DNA of 36,689 bases, taken from positions 1 to 36,689 of the forward strand of contig CAMBAN010000016.1 of NCBI GenBank assembly GCA_945864145.1. Reading direction: 5' to 3'. Source of the DNA: an uncultured Lachnospiraceae bacterium. Its GTDB lineage: Bacteria > Bacillota > Clostridia > Lachnospirales > Lachnospiraceae. Positions 1-8,254 of this stretch are shown here, in pieces (position 1 is the first letter of the stretch; every line of letters begins with the position of its first letter). The notes under the pieces were generated by a model. That model ran no database searches and was not told the origin of the DNA. It saw only the letters and a list, made by a program, of their open reading frames with translations. The position numbers were made by a program, and so were the translations under genes.

Positions 1-265
1 TAATATAGTTATCAATATATTTATCTCTGTCCGGCGAACCGATTTTAATTGCATCATGGATATTTACACTTTCAATACCTGCGATAGTAAGTCCTGCTGC
101 CTCTACCTCTTTTTTCATGGCTCTGATGTCCTCTAACTCCCAAGCCTCTCCCGGTACTGAATCGTACAGTGTAGTAATGACACTCTTTACTCCCGGAATC
201 TGTCTGATTTGCTCCAGTGTAACTGTGTCATGCTTACTTCCATACCATCTTAATGTCATCTGCAT
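1..265 (-). CDS. uxuA: Mannonate dehydratase, N-terminal part (partial at window edge)
   Basis: The reverse strand encodes 88 residues beginning MQMTLRWYGSKHDTVTLEQI and continuing through IPGVKSVITTLYDSVPGE. This is the characteristic start of UxuA, which dehydrates D-mannonate to 2-keto-3-deoxygluconate in hexuronate breakdown. The gene runs off the left edge, so the metal-binding residues are not visible. The start at 265 is supported by a TAGGAGG site at 273-280 with seven bases of spacing. It is transcribed divergently from the AraC-type gene at 434, a common arrangement for a sugar-acid gene and its regulator, although that regulatory link is inferred. Confidence 0.9.
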   Translation of the reverse strand, partial: MQMTLRWYGSKHDTVTLEQIRQIPGVKSVITTLYDSVPGEAWELEDIRAMKKEVEAAGLTIAGIESVNIHDAIKIGSPDRDKYIDNYI

Positions 266-359
266 AATGTATTCCTCCTATTAATTAAAAATCATTCTTA
301 TTACTTCCATTTGCCCGTATTGTAGCAAATGCTTTTTTAGATGCCCATTGATATTTTTG

Positions 360-389
360 TTGTTCATATTGCAAAACTTGCTGTATACT
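360..389 (+). promoter_or_regulatory. Putative sigma-A promoter of the AraC-type regulator
   Basis: TTGTTC (360-365) and TATACT (384-389) are separated by 18 bases and lie 45 bases upstream of the GTG start at 434. An AAAGGAG ribosome-binding site follows at 419-425. This comes from pattern reading alone; no operator could be assigned in the uxuA-araC spacer. Confidence 0.4.
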
Positions 390-433
390 AGAAATAGAAC
401 TAAGTATTCACAAAGCAGAAAGGAGCTCTTCCC

Positions 434-1315
434 GTGAAGAAAAAAGAATTACAAACTGCCTTCAGCACCAGACAGTACATGTTTTCCAAGGATTTTGAAA
501 TCTATTATTACAATGACCCTGTAGGAAATGCTGTATCCTCTCACAGCCATAATTATTATGAATTCTATTTCTTTTTAGAGGGAAATGTAGATATTTACAT
601 TAAAGAAGAACCTTACCATATTAAGCCCGGCGACTTTCTTATTATTCCACCGGGACTTCCTCATTATCCTGTTTTTTTAGACCAAAAGACTCCTTACCGC
701 CGATTTATTTTGTGGATTAGCACTGATTACTGTAACCGATTGACGCAAGCCTCTTTAGACTATGTCTATCTTTTACAGTATGTCGCAACAACCAAAAATT
801 ATTTATTTACGAATGATATGATTACCTTTAATCAGATACAGTCACAAATTTTTTCTTTAATTGAAGAAGTAAAAGGCAATCGTTTTGGAAAGGAAGCCAG
901 TATTTCCCTGCAAATCAACTCCCTGTTACTTTATCTGAACAGACTGGTTTATGAAAAAAATCATGTTGCAGGCGCCAATTCCCAAAAAGATTTACATATA
1001 TCCCTTTGCAATTTTATCAACAGCCACTTGGAAGAGGATTTATCCCTTGACCGCCTGGAAAAAGAATTTTTTGTCAGCAAATACTATATTTCCCACACTT
1101 TTAAAAACAATATTGGTATTTCTATTCATCAATACATTACAAAAAAAAGATTGCAGGCCTGTAAAGCTGCAATCTTAAGTGGCAATTCCATTACCAACAC
1201 CTATGAAACCTATGGTTTTAAGGACTATTCTGCCTTTTTCCGCGCCTTTAAAAAGGAGTATGGTCTCTCACCAAAGGAATATGTCGAGCTGAATGCTACT
1301 CTGTATGACCTATAG
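434..1315 (+). CDS. AraC-family transcriptional regulator with N-terminal cupin domain
   Basis: A 293-residue protein. Residues about 20-110 form an AraC-type cupin sensor (SHSHNYYEFYF, then IKPGDFLIIPPGLPH). Residues about 190-290 carry the double helix-turn-helix, ending in the family signature GFKDYSAFFRAFKKEYGLSP. The start is GTG at 434, placed by the AAAGGAG site just upstream. It lies divergent from uxuA and may control hexuronate use, which is inference from position; the ligand is unknown. Its last 20 bases overlap the 3' end of the convergent DUF4129 gene, and there is no terminator between them. Confidence 0.88.
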   Translation: MKKKELQTAFSTRQYMFSKDFEIYYYNDPVGNAVSSHSHNYYEFYFFLEGNVDIYIKEEPYHIKPGDFLIIPPGLPHYPVFLDQKTPYRRFILWISTDYCNRLTQASLDYVYLLQYVATTKNYLFTNDMITFNQIQSQIFSLIEEVKGNRFGKEASISLQINSLLLYLNRLVYEKNHVAGANSQKDLHISLCNFINSHLEEDLSLDRLEKEFFVSKYYISHTFKNNIGISIHQYITKKRLQACKAAILSGNSITNTYETYGFKDYSAFFRAFKKEYGLSPKEYVELNATLYDL

Positions 1316-2516
1316 GCTTACGCTCATCTGCGTATCTTGCTTCCTCATAGCGTACATGCAAAGCTTTCATTTCCTCTTTATCCAAAAGCCCCGCTTCTTT
1401 TTCTATTTCTTTCGGGGTTTCATACTCGTAAGGACGGTCCTTACGATATCTGCGAATCATTTTCCGGTACTGACGCCTGATTTTTTCACGCTCTGTTTCC
1501 GGTGCCCATTTCGTGCGTGTAAAAATAGAAGTAATTGTTTCTTTATTTTCAACAATATCCTCTATCACGTCATCATTCTCCTGAAAGCTTTTCTGAAACT
1601 CAGAAAGCTTCTGAAATATCTCTTTTACGCACATAATCACTGCACAAATCAGAATAAAATATGCAAGACATTTAAAGAGATTTTCTATCCATTCCGGCAT
1701 TTTTTTGACTTCTTCATCGCCTAAAAGCTTTAGCTGTTCTTCCGTAGACATGCCATTCATTTGTACCTGTGGTGTATCCATCTCCCAGCCTTCTTCCTTC
1801 GTTGGCGGTTCCACCTCTATATCTCTTACATCCGTATAATATCTGCTGCCGGCTGCGAAAACACTTGGTAGCATTGCTAAAAAAATCATCAGCAAAAGAC
1901 TGGCAAGCATAGCTCCACCAATACTAAAAAGTCTTGCAACAGGTACATTTTTTACCGCATGATTGAGACCGATGTATTGCTCCGTCTGTTCTATAAACTG
2001 ATAAACAGTTGTCACCAGCAAATAGAGTATACAGCTGTAAAAAGCAATATCACATAAAATTTTACCATCAAACAGCATACCCAATCCATAGTAAATCACA
2101 AATGCTGCACTATAGGCAAAGGATGGCATATGTGATTTTGGATTTTCCAGCATACGGTCGTGAAAATGAAGCCCCCACACAGCTAAGGTCTCTATGACCA
2201 AAAGTGCCTGAAAAATAAGAAGCATGTTTCCGGACATTGTTATTCCACCACAAAGACCTGCAAGCCAGCATACAAGTACCACAATTCCCATACCAAGCGC
2301 AAAATAGGTCACAAAATGCTTACACTTTTTTTCCAGTACCTCAATCAGCACTGTCGGGATAGCAATAATCCAGGATTGCCAATAAAGAAAATCCAAAACT
2401 TCTCTTCCCTCTTCATTCACAGCCAGTGTAAAGCAAGCCGGTATCAGCGGTGTTACCAAAAGAATGAGATACAGGTTTTCCATGAAACGCTGTATCTGTT
2501 TCCTGTACTTTTTCAA
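1296..2516 (-). CDS. DUF4129-type membrane protein of a MoxR-DUF58 operon
   Basis: About 406 residues. The N-terminal half holds several hydrophobic helices, followed by an acidic exposed stretch, another membrane helix (about residues 285-305), and a basic cytoplasmic tail. The tail resembles the DUF4129 domain that ends TgpA-like transglutaminases: RRQYRKMIRRYRKDRPYEYE, TPKEIEKEAG, then a final YEEARY. There is no transglutaminase core. The frame is open up to ATG 2573, but that start lies deep inside the DUF58 gene. The TTG at 2516, which overlaps the DUF58 stop in a TTGA and follows a GGGGGGTGG site, is preferred. It is the last gene of the moxR operon. The function is unknown; a role in envelope assembly is inferred from the neighbours. 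Confidence 0.75.
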   Translation of the reverse strand: MKKYRKQIQRFMENLYLILLVTPLIPACFTLAVNEEGREVLDFLYWQSWIIAIPTVLIEVLEKKCKHFVTYFALGMGIVVLVCWLAGLCGGITMSGNMLLIFQALLVIETLAVWGLHFHDRMLENPKSHMPSFAYSAAFVIYYGLGMLFDGKILCDIAFYSCILYLLVTTVYQFIEQTEQYIGLNHAVKNVPVARLFSIGGAMLASLLLMIFLAMLPSVFAAGSRYYTDVRDIEVEPPTKEEGWEMDTPQVQMNGMSTEEQLKLLGDEEVKKMPEWIENLFKCLAYFILICAVIMCVKEIFQKLSEFQKSFQENDDVIEDIVENKETITSIFTRTKWAPETEREKIRRQYRKMIRRYRKDRPYEYETPKEIEKEAGLLDKEEMKALHVRYEEARYADERKPIGHTE

Positions 2517-3649
2517 CTTCTTTCCACCCCCCGTATCACATACTTTACTCGAGACGGTGGAAATGTGACACATCTGTCTTTATTGATTTCCTCCTGCTCT
2601 ATAGGACACACCCAAAGTCCCTGTCCTTCTTTTCCAAGCATTTCCTGCATTTTCTGATAATAAACTTCCTTAGCATTTTTCGAAATAAATACAAGTACCG
2701 CATCCTCCGCTGCCGAAATATGTTTCTTATGATACTCTGTAAGCATTTTATCGAAATTGGTACAAGGTTCTGTGGCCTGATACAAGGCAAGCATACGCTC
2801 CAACTGAAAAATCTGGTTTCTCTGATTTGACAATGGTAGTGCCATTTCCTTCCCCTCCACCTTGCCATTACATAAAAAGCCTACCTCCATCCCCTGCTTT
2901 AAAAGCTTTCCTGCCAGAGATGTTGCAATAGAAATACTTTCCTCTATGAGCTCATCATGCTTTAAAATGCCTCCATCCTCTAAGTCCAAAAAAATCATGA
3001 CCTTGGGAATAAGTGCTGAGTCATAGGTATTTACCATCAGCTTTCCGGATTTTGCACTCGCTTTCCAGTTTAAGGTTTTCATCGGGTCTTCTAAGGTATA
3101 CTCCCTGATAGAGCGAAACGCAAAAGGGTCCTCATATAAGTGCTTTGCGCACTGCACAGTTCCACTTAAGCTCTCACATATAAGCACCAAATCTTCCACA
3201 TGCGTCCTTGCAGGATATACAAAAATAGATGCATCATTTGTTCTGATTTTGCCATATTTTTTATTATGTAGTAAGGAATAGGTATACAAATCAATCTCCT
3301 GGATTTGGTAAAATCCTCTTTTTTTACATTTCACCGAAATCTGTCTGGTAATTTTCTGCCATCCCATAATAGAAAAAATATCTCGTTTGTACAAATAATC
3401 GCTCACACTGGTATTATCTGTATCTTGGAAATCTAACTCCTTTTTCGTATGAAATCCAACCTCTAACACCGGGATTGGCATTTTTTTATGATTTTCTATT
3501 ACTTCGGTTAGTCTCGTTTCGTCACCGGCATACACAGATTCCTCTTTAAAGGTCGCTGATACCCTAAGCTGTGAGTCCCAATGCTTTTGAAAGCATAGAT
3601 TCCAAAGCGCAAGCACCAGCAAAACGCTGACAATCCATATACTAAGCAT
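2513..3649 (-). CDS. DUF58 domain-containing protein
   Basis: 379 residues from ATG 3649, which has a GGGAGGG site four bases upstream; an upstream TTG at 3676 is in frame but lacks such a site. An N-terminal hydrophobic helix (MLSIWIVSVLLVLALW) anchors the protein. The central DUF58 signature FRSIREYTLEDPMKTLNWKA is present, followed by a VWA-like region (VMIFLDLEDG). DUF58 proteins accompany MoxR ATPases and are thought to act as their partners in maturing envelope or metal-dependent proteins; the exact job is not established. The gene starts 11 bases after moxR ends and its stop overlaps the next start. Confidence 0.85.
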   Translation of the reverse strand: MLSIWIVSVLLVLALWNLCFQKHWDSQLRVSATFKEESVYAGDETRLTEVIENHKKMPIPVLEVGFHTKKELDFQDTDNTSVSDYLYKRDIFSIMGWQKITRQISVKCKKRGFYQIQEIDLYTYSLLHNKKYGKIRTNDASIFVYPARTHVEDLVLICESLSGTVQCAKHLYEDPFAFRSIREYTLEDPMKTLNWKASAKSGKLMVNTYDSALIPKVMIFLDLEDGGILKHDELIEESISIATSLAGKLLKQGMEVGFLCNGKVEGKEMALPLSNQRNQIFQLERMLALYQATEPCTNFDKMLTEYHKKHISAAEDAVLVFISKNAKEVYYQKMQEMLGKEGQGLWVCPIEQEEINKDRCVTFPPSRVKYVIRGVERS

Positions 3650-3660
3650 AGGTTCCCTCC

Positions 3661-4587
3661 CTATCGTCTGCTCCAATCCTCTGTCGGCATAGGAAGACTT
3701 TGTAATAGCTGTAAAATAAATGTCTTTTTCCTTGTTTCATCCTCTTCTGAAATGAATCGATGGCATAATACAGGTACCGCCAATGCCTTGATGTCCTCCG
3801 GTACCACATACTCTCTACCTTCAACATAAGCATAACCCTGTACTGCGCGAAGCATTGCAAGTGTCCCTCTTGGACTGACACCACTGTCATGTTTTCTGGT
3901 TTCCTGCACTAATGTTACAATGTAATCGCGTAAATCCTCATGCACAAAAACCTCTCTGCATTCCTGTCTGATTATTTGCATTTCTTCCTTTGATGCAACA
4001 GGCTCTACCTTTTTCAATGGTTCATCCAAAAGAAATCTGTCTAACATCTGTCTTTCCTGTTCTTTTGTCAGACTTCCCATATAGATTTTCATCAAAAATC
4101 TGTCAAGCTGTGCCTCCGGTAATGGAAAACAGCCGGTGGTTTCTACCGGATTTTGTGTTGCGATAACAAAAAACGGTTCCTCTAACTGTCTTGTCACACC
4201 GTCCACCGTTACCTGATTTTCCGCCATACACTCTAATAACGCTGCCTGTGTTCTTGGTGTCGCACGATTGATTTCATCTGCCAATAAAATATTGGTAAAA
4301 ACAGGTCCCTGTTTAAAAGTGAAGGCACTCTTTTCCTGATTAAAATATGACAATCCTGTCACATCACTTGGTAATAAATCCGGTGTAAACTGTACTCTGT
4401 CAAATTCACAGCCACAGGTTTTTGCCAGTGTTTTAGCAAGCACTGTTTTCCCTGTGCCCGGTACGTCTTCTAATAAAATATGCCCACCTGCTACTAAGCC
4501 GGTCAGTAACAGCCTGGTCACCTCTTCTTTTCCCACCATAACAGTTGCTACCTGTTCACGTATTTTTTGTAATACCCCTTGTTGCAT
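3661..4587 (-). CDS. MoxR-family AAA+ ATPase
   Basis: 308 residues. Walker A is GTGKT at residues 44-48 within EDVPGTGKT. Walker B is LLADEINRA at about 101-109. FTPDLLPSDVTG and ATQNPVETTGCFPLPEAQLD are hallmark MoxR segments, with sensor and lid regions after residue 200. The length is normal for the family. MoxR proteins are chaperone-like ATPases that work with VWA/DUF58 proteins. An AGGAG site precedes the ATG. The gene sits 11 bases downstream of the phosphodiesterase gene and 11 bases upstream of DUF58, so all are probably on one message. Confidence 0.93.
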   Translation of the reverse strand: MQQGVLQKIREQVATVMVGKEEVTRLLLTGLVAGGHILLEDVPGTGKTVLAKTLAKTCGCEFDRVQFTPDLLPSDVTGLSYFNQEKSAFTFKQGPVFTNILLADEINRATPRTQAALLECMAENQVTVDGVTRQLEEPFFVIATQNPVETTGCFPLPEAQLDRFLMKIYMGSLTKEQERQMLDRFLLDEPLKKVEPVASKEEMQIIRQECREVFVHEDLRDYIVTLVQETRKHDSGVSPRGTLAMLRAVQGYAYVEGREYVVPEDIKALAVPVLCHRFISEEDETRKKTFILQLLQSLPMPTEDWSRR

Positions 4588-4598
4588 TCTTTACTCTC

Positions 4599-5144
4599 CT
4601 ATTTTCCCTCGTACTTTTTCTTTATTTCTCCTGATAAATCCTTCCACAAAAAAACCCCATTTTCCAAAGTCATATATCCATGCCATGATTCCTCCTTGGG
4701 AAGGGATAAAGACCCCGGATTCATATAAATGTAGTCCTCATGCTCTACGCATACAGGCACATGTGTATGTCCATGCAATAAAATATCTCCCTTATGAAGT
4801 GGTGGCAGATTCTTTTCATGGTACAGATGCCCATGCGTTGCATATACAGTCACACCTGAATCGCAAATGTATGCATAATCAGCAAGCACAGGAAATTCTA
4901 ACACCATCTGGTCCACCTCTGCATCACAGTTTCCTCTGACACACAAAATATCCTGTTTTCTCTCATTTAACAGCATAATGACCTCCTTGGGTGCATACTC
5001 CTTTGGCAAGTCATTTCTTGGTCCGTGATATAATAAATCACCTAAAAATAAAATCCTGTCTGCTTTTTCTCTGTCATAAGCTGCAAGCATCTCCTTGCAG
5101 TAAAAGGCAGACCCATGCAGGTCTGATGCAATAAACCACTTCAT
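4599..5144 (-). CDS. yfcE: YfcE-type metallophosphoesterase
   Basis: 181 residues, close to the length of E. coli YfcE. The calcineurin-like metal site is complete: D8 and H10 (SDLHG), D36 (FLGD), N72 (RGNCD), then THGH, GHTHVP and a C-terminal YMNPGS. YfcE hydrolyses phosphodiester model substrates with Mn; its physiological substrate is unclear. The GGGAGG site fits the ATG at 5144. It lies between the ZIP transporter and moxR with short gaps (20 and 11 bases), which indicates co-transcription. Confidence 0.9.
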   Translation of the reverse strand: MKWFIASDLHGSAFYCKEMLAAYDREKADRILFLGDLLYHGPRNDLPKEYAPKEVIMLLNERKQDILCVRGNCDAEVDQMVLEFPVLADYAYICDSGVTVYATHGHLYHEKNLPPLHKGDILLHGHTHVPVCVEHEDYIYMNPGSLSLPKEESWHGYMTLENGVFLWKDLSGEIKKKYEGK

Positions 5145-5164
5145 TTCATTTGTCCTCCCAAATT

Positions 5165-5941
5165 TTATCCTAATGCCACATCCAACACCATCATCAATGC
5201 AAAACCAACTGCCGCACCAATCGTTCCGATATTAGAATGCGCACCGTTTTGTGATTCAGGAATCAATTCCTCTATCACTACATACATCATAGCTCCTGCT
5301 GCAAAAGCCAAAAGGTATGGTAAAAGTGGTGTAATCTGTGCTGCCAGTAAAATCGTAATGAAGCCGCCTAGCGGTTCTACGATACCCGACAACATTCCAC
5401 TTAAAAATGCCCTCTTCTTACTCATACCTTCGCTACAAAGCGGAAGTGAAATAATAGCACCCTCCGGAAAATTCTGAATGGCAATACCGATAGATAGTGC
5501 TAATGCTCCTGCTGCTGTCATACCACAATTTTGTGCTACTGCGCCTGCAAAGGCAACACCTACTGCCATTCCTTCCGGAATGTTATGCAGTGTTACTGCA
5601 AAAAGCATCATGGTAGTCTTTGACAGTTTTGTCTTCATACCCTCTGGTTTATCACTGTTTAAATGTAAATGAGGGATAACTGTATCTAACGACAATAAAA
5701 AAACGATTCCAAGTAAAAAACCTACCAGCGCAGGCATCCAACCTATTTTTCCCTGTTCCACAGCCATATCGATGGAGGGAATCAGCAAAGACCAGACAGA
5801 TGCTGCAATCATAACACCTGCTGCAAACCCGAGTAAAATCTTTTCCAGTTTCTCATTCAGCCCATTTTTCATAAAGAAAACACAGGCAGCACCAAGTGTA
5901 GTCCCTGCAAAGGGAATGAAAAGTGTAATGAATTCCGACAT
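5165..5941 (-). CDS. ZIP-family divalent metal transporter
   Basis: 258 residues from the preferred ATG at 5941; an in-frame ATG at 5986 would add 15 charged residues. About eight membrane helices are visible. The ZIP metal-path motifs are clear: HNIPEGMAVG in helix IV and IQNFPEGAIIS in helix V, plus a His-containing loop (VIPHLHLN). This places it in the GufA/ZupT branch, expected to import zinc or other divalent cations. It heads the operon containing YfcE and MoxR. Nothing in the sequence identifies its regulator. Confidence 0.9.
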   Translation of the reverse strand: MSEFITLFIPFAGTTLGAACVFFMKNGLNEKLEKILLGFAAGVMIAASVWSLLIPSIDMAVEQGKIGWMPALVGFLLGIVFLLSLDTVIPHLHLNSDKPEGMKTKLSKTTMMLFAVTLHNIPEGMAVGVAFAGAVAQNCGMTAAGALALSIGIAIQNFPEGAIISLPLCSEGMSKKRAFLSGMLSGIVEPLGGFITILLAAQITPLLPYLLAFAAGAMMYVVIEELIPESQNGAHSNIGTIGAAVGFALMMVLDVALG

Positions 5942-6048
5942 ATGTGTCATTTCCTTTCTTAAGTCATCCTTTCTATTCAACATCATACTCTATTTTACAT
6001 TTTGCATCTAGCTTTTATTCTCAATTTATGCGTATATTTTTCTCATTT

Positions 6049-6077
6049 TTGCAAAGTCTATTTTAGTGAAATAATGA
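6049..6077 (+). promoter_or_regulatory. Putative promoter of the enolase gene
   Basis: TTGCAA (6049-6054) and TAATGA (6072-6077) are separated by 17 bases, about 62 bases upstream of the enolase start. The -10 match is moderate, so this is a tentative call. Confidence 0.35.
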
Positions 6078-6138
6078 AAATACTTAGGTACACAAACTAT
6101 GGAAAATGCTCCTCCCATAAAGTGTGCAGAAATGAGGT

Positions 6139-7473
6139 ATGATGAAAACTTTAGCAATTACAAAAGTCATTGGTCGGGAAATTTTAGACTCCAGAGGAAA
6201 TCCAACAGTGGAAGCACAGGTCATTTTAGCAGATGGTACAATCGGACTCGGTACTGCTCCAAGTGGTGCCTCCACCGGTGAATTTGAAGCATTAGAGTTA
6301 AGAGACGATGATACATCCAGATATCTTGGGAAAGGTGTTACAAAGGCTGTTAGCAATATCAACACCTTAATCAATAATGCACTGCTTGGCATGAACGCTT
6401 CTGATATTTATGCCGTTGATACCGCTATGATAAAGCTTGATGGCACAAAAGATAAATCCCAACTTGGTGCAAATGCTATTTTAGCTGTTTCTATTGCTTG
6501 TGCAAGAGCTGCTTCTATCTCCTTAGATATTCCTCTCTATCGCTTCCTTGGCGGTATCTCAGGCAACAGACTTCCTGTTCCCATGATGAATATTTTAAAT
6601 GGTGGTGCGCACGCTAAAAATTCTATAGACTTTCAGGAATTTATGATTTTACCGGTTGGCGCCTGCTGTTTTCGTGAAGCACTTCGTATGGGAACTGAAG
6701 TATATCACAGTCTTAAAAAGGTTTTAGAGAAAAAAGGGTTATCCACCGCTGTCGGTGATGAGGGTGGCTTTGCACCGGACATCAATCATGTAGAAGAAGT
6801 TTTAGATTTTTTAGTAGAAGCGGTAAAGGAAGCTGGCTATCAATGCGGAAAAGATATCTGTTTTGCATTGGATGTGGCAGCAAGTGAATGGAAGCCACAG
6901 CAAGACAACAGCATGCTTGCAGCAGAGCACAAAATCACAAAACAATTTCAATATCATTTGCCAAAGTCAAATATGGATTTTTCTTCTGATGAATTAATTG
7001 ATATGTATAAAAACATGATAATAAAGTATCCGATTCTATCCATCGAGGATCCTCTGGATGAAGAAGACTGGAATGGTTGGAAAAAACTAACCGCAGAACT
7101 TGGAAACCGCGTGCAGCTTGTAGGAGATGATCTTTTTGTAACAAATACCACACGTTTGGCAAAGGGAATCAAGGAAGGCTGTGCAAACTCTATTCTGATT
7201 AAGCTCAATCAGATTGGTTCGGTATCAGAAACACTGGAAGCAATCAAAATGGCACATAATGCGGGATATACAGCCATTGCTTCCCACCGTTCCGGAGAAA
7301 CAGAAGATACCACAATAGCAGACCTTGCCGTTGCACTCAATACCTGTCAGATTAAGACCGGTGCTCCCAGTCGAAGTGAAAGAGTCGCAAAATACAATCA
7401 GTTATTAAGGATTGAGGAAGAATTATCGAATCCGTTTTATCCCGGCATGGATGCATTTCATATCAAAAGGTAA
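6139..7473 (+). CDS. eno: Enolase (phosphopyruvate hydratase)
   Basis: 444 residues. Converts 2-phosphoglycerate to phosphoenolpyruvate in glycolysis. All key residues are present: the SGAST loop (42-46), H158, E167, E208 (GDEGG), metal ligands D245, E303 and D330, catalytic K355 (LIKLNQIG) and the SHRSGETED loop (382-390). It is somewhat longer than the usual 430 or so residues because of extra sequence at about 253-280, between ASEW and SSDEL, and it reads SIEDP where many enolases have SIEDG. It could therefore be a divergent second enolase. ATG 6139 and ATG 6142 are both possible; GAGG at 6134-6137 favours the second. Monocistronic, followed by a strong hairpin. Confidence 0.95.
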   Translation: MMKTLAITKVIGREILDSRGNPTVEAQVILADGTIGLGTAPSGASTGEFEALELRDDDTSRYLGKGVTKAVSNINTLINNALLGMNASDIYAVDTAMIKLDGTKDKSQLGANAILAVSIACARAASISLDIPLYRFLGGISGNRLPVPMMNILNGGAHAKNSIDFQEFMILPVGACCFREALRMGTEVYHSLKKVLEKKGLSTAVGDEGGFAPDINHVEEVLDFLVEAVKEAGYQCGKDICFALDVAASEWKPQQDNSMLAAEHKITKQFQYHLPKSNMDFSSDELIDMYKNMIIKYPILSIEDPLDEEDWNGWKKLTAELGNRVQLVGDDLFVTNTTRLAKGIKEGCANSILIKLNQIGSVSETLEAIKMAHNAGYTAIASHRSGETEDTTIADLAVALNTCQIKTGAPSRSERVAKYNQLLRIEEELSNPFYPGMDAFHIKR

Positions 7474-7509
7474 AATGTTTGTTACAATCTTCCACATCTT
7501 AGTCCCTAT

Positions 7510-7549
7510 AAAAATGGACCGCTCTTAGATAAAGGAACGGTCCATTTTT
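7510..7549. terminator. Bidirectional intrinsic terminator (eno / DUF6320 operon)
   Basis: A 12-bp perfect stem, AAAAATGGACCG (7510-7521) with CGGTCCATTTTT (7538-7549), around a 16-base loop. It has A and T runs on both flanks and sits between the convergent eno and DUF6320 genes, so it can stop transcription from both sides. Confidence 0.85.
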
Positions 7550-7577
7550 GTATAAACTATAAAAAACAAGGTTTTAC

Positions 7578-8243
7578 TTACATATGAAGTCTCTTCTGTA
7601 TTTCCAAAAATACCTTTTTCCCCTGAAAAATTACCAAACCAATAAAGGTAATCATACTCATAATCAGACTCACCGTCCATGCCACCGGAGCATTCCCCCT
7701 GTGAAGCAAAAGTGCTACATACGGAATCACACCAATTACCACATTGCACAACATGCAGACCATCGCATTTTCCGTAAACTTTGCTCGAATAAAGGAAAAA
7801 ACGAAATTCGTTATCAAAGTAATACAGCAGTAAATTGGCACCAGTAAATCAATTGCTACTTTTCGAAAACCACCAAACCAACCGGTATATACTGTCAGTA
7901 CAGACAGTACAATCATACTCTGCAACAAAATCTTAGGTGCACTCTTATAAGATTTCACAAAATGTACAATCATAAGCAGCCAGGTAAATACCCAAATAAG
8001 CATAGGAACACTCCAATGTCTGTGCACACTTTCCGTAAATAAAAAATCAACAGCTACACAAATGACACAGTTCGAAAGGACTAAAAACAAAAGAATTTTT
8101 GCAAGTAGTGACATTTGCTTCAGCTTTGCAAAGGATGGCCAATAGGCTTCCTCTGCTTCGTCTCCGATAACAGGACTTTGGCACAACGGACAGGTTTCTG
8201 TTGTACCTCCTACTTTTATTTTACAATAAGGACATGTTCGCAT
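7578..8243 (-). CDS. DUF6320-like zinc-ribbon membrane protein
   Basis: 221 residues. The N-terminus is a zinc ribbon with two CxxC knuckles (CPYC, then CPLC at about 18-21). Six or so hydrophobic helices follow from about residue 45 to 210. It matches what I know as DUF6320, a small clostridial membrane family without an established function. It is the last gene of an operon with an acyltransferase (11-base gap) and an esterase-like hydrolase. That company suggests a role tied to an acylated envelope or metabolite molecule, but this is inference. Confidence 0.75.
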   Translation of the reverse strand: MRTCPYCKIKVGGTTETCPLCQSPVIGDEAEEAYWPSFAKLKQMSLLAKILLFLVLSNCVICVAVDFLFTESVHRHWSVPMLIWVFTWLLMIVHFVKSYKSAPKILLQSMIVLSVLTVYTGWFGGFRKVAIDLLVPIYCCITLITNFVFSFIRAKFTENAMVCMLCNVVIGVIPYVALLLHRGNAPVAWTVSLIMSMITFIGLVIFQGKKVFLEIQKRLHM

Positions 8244-8254
8244 ATTTTACTCCT

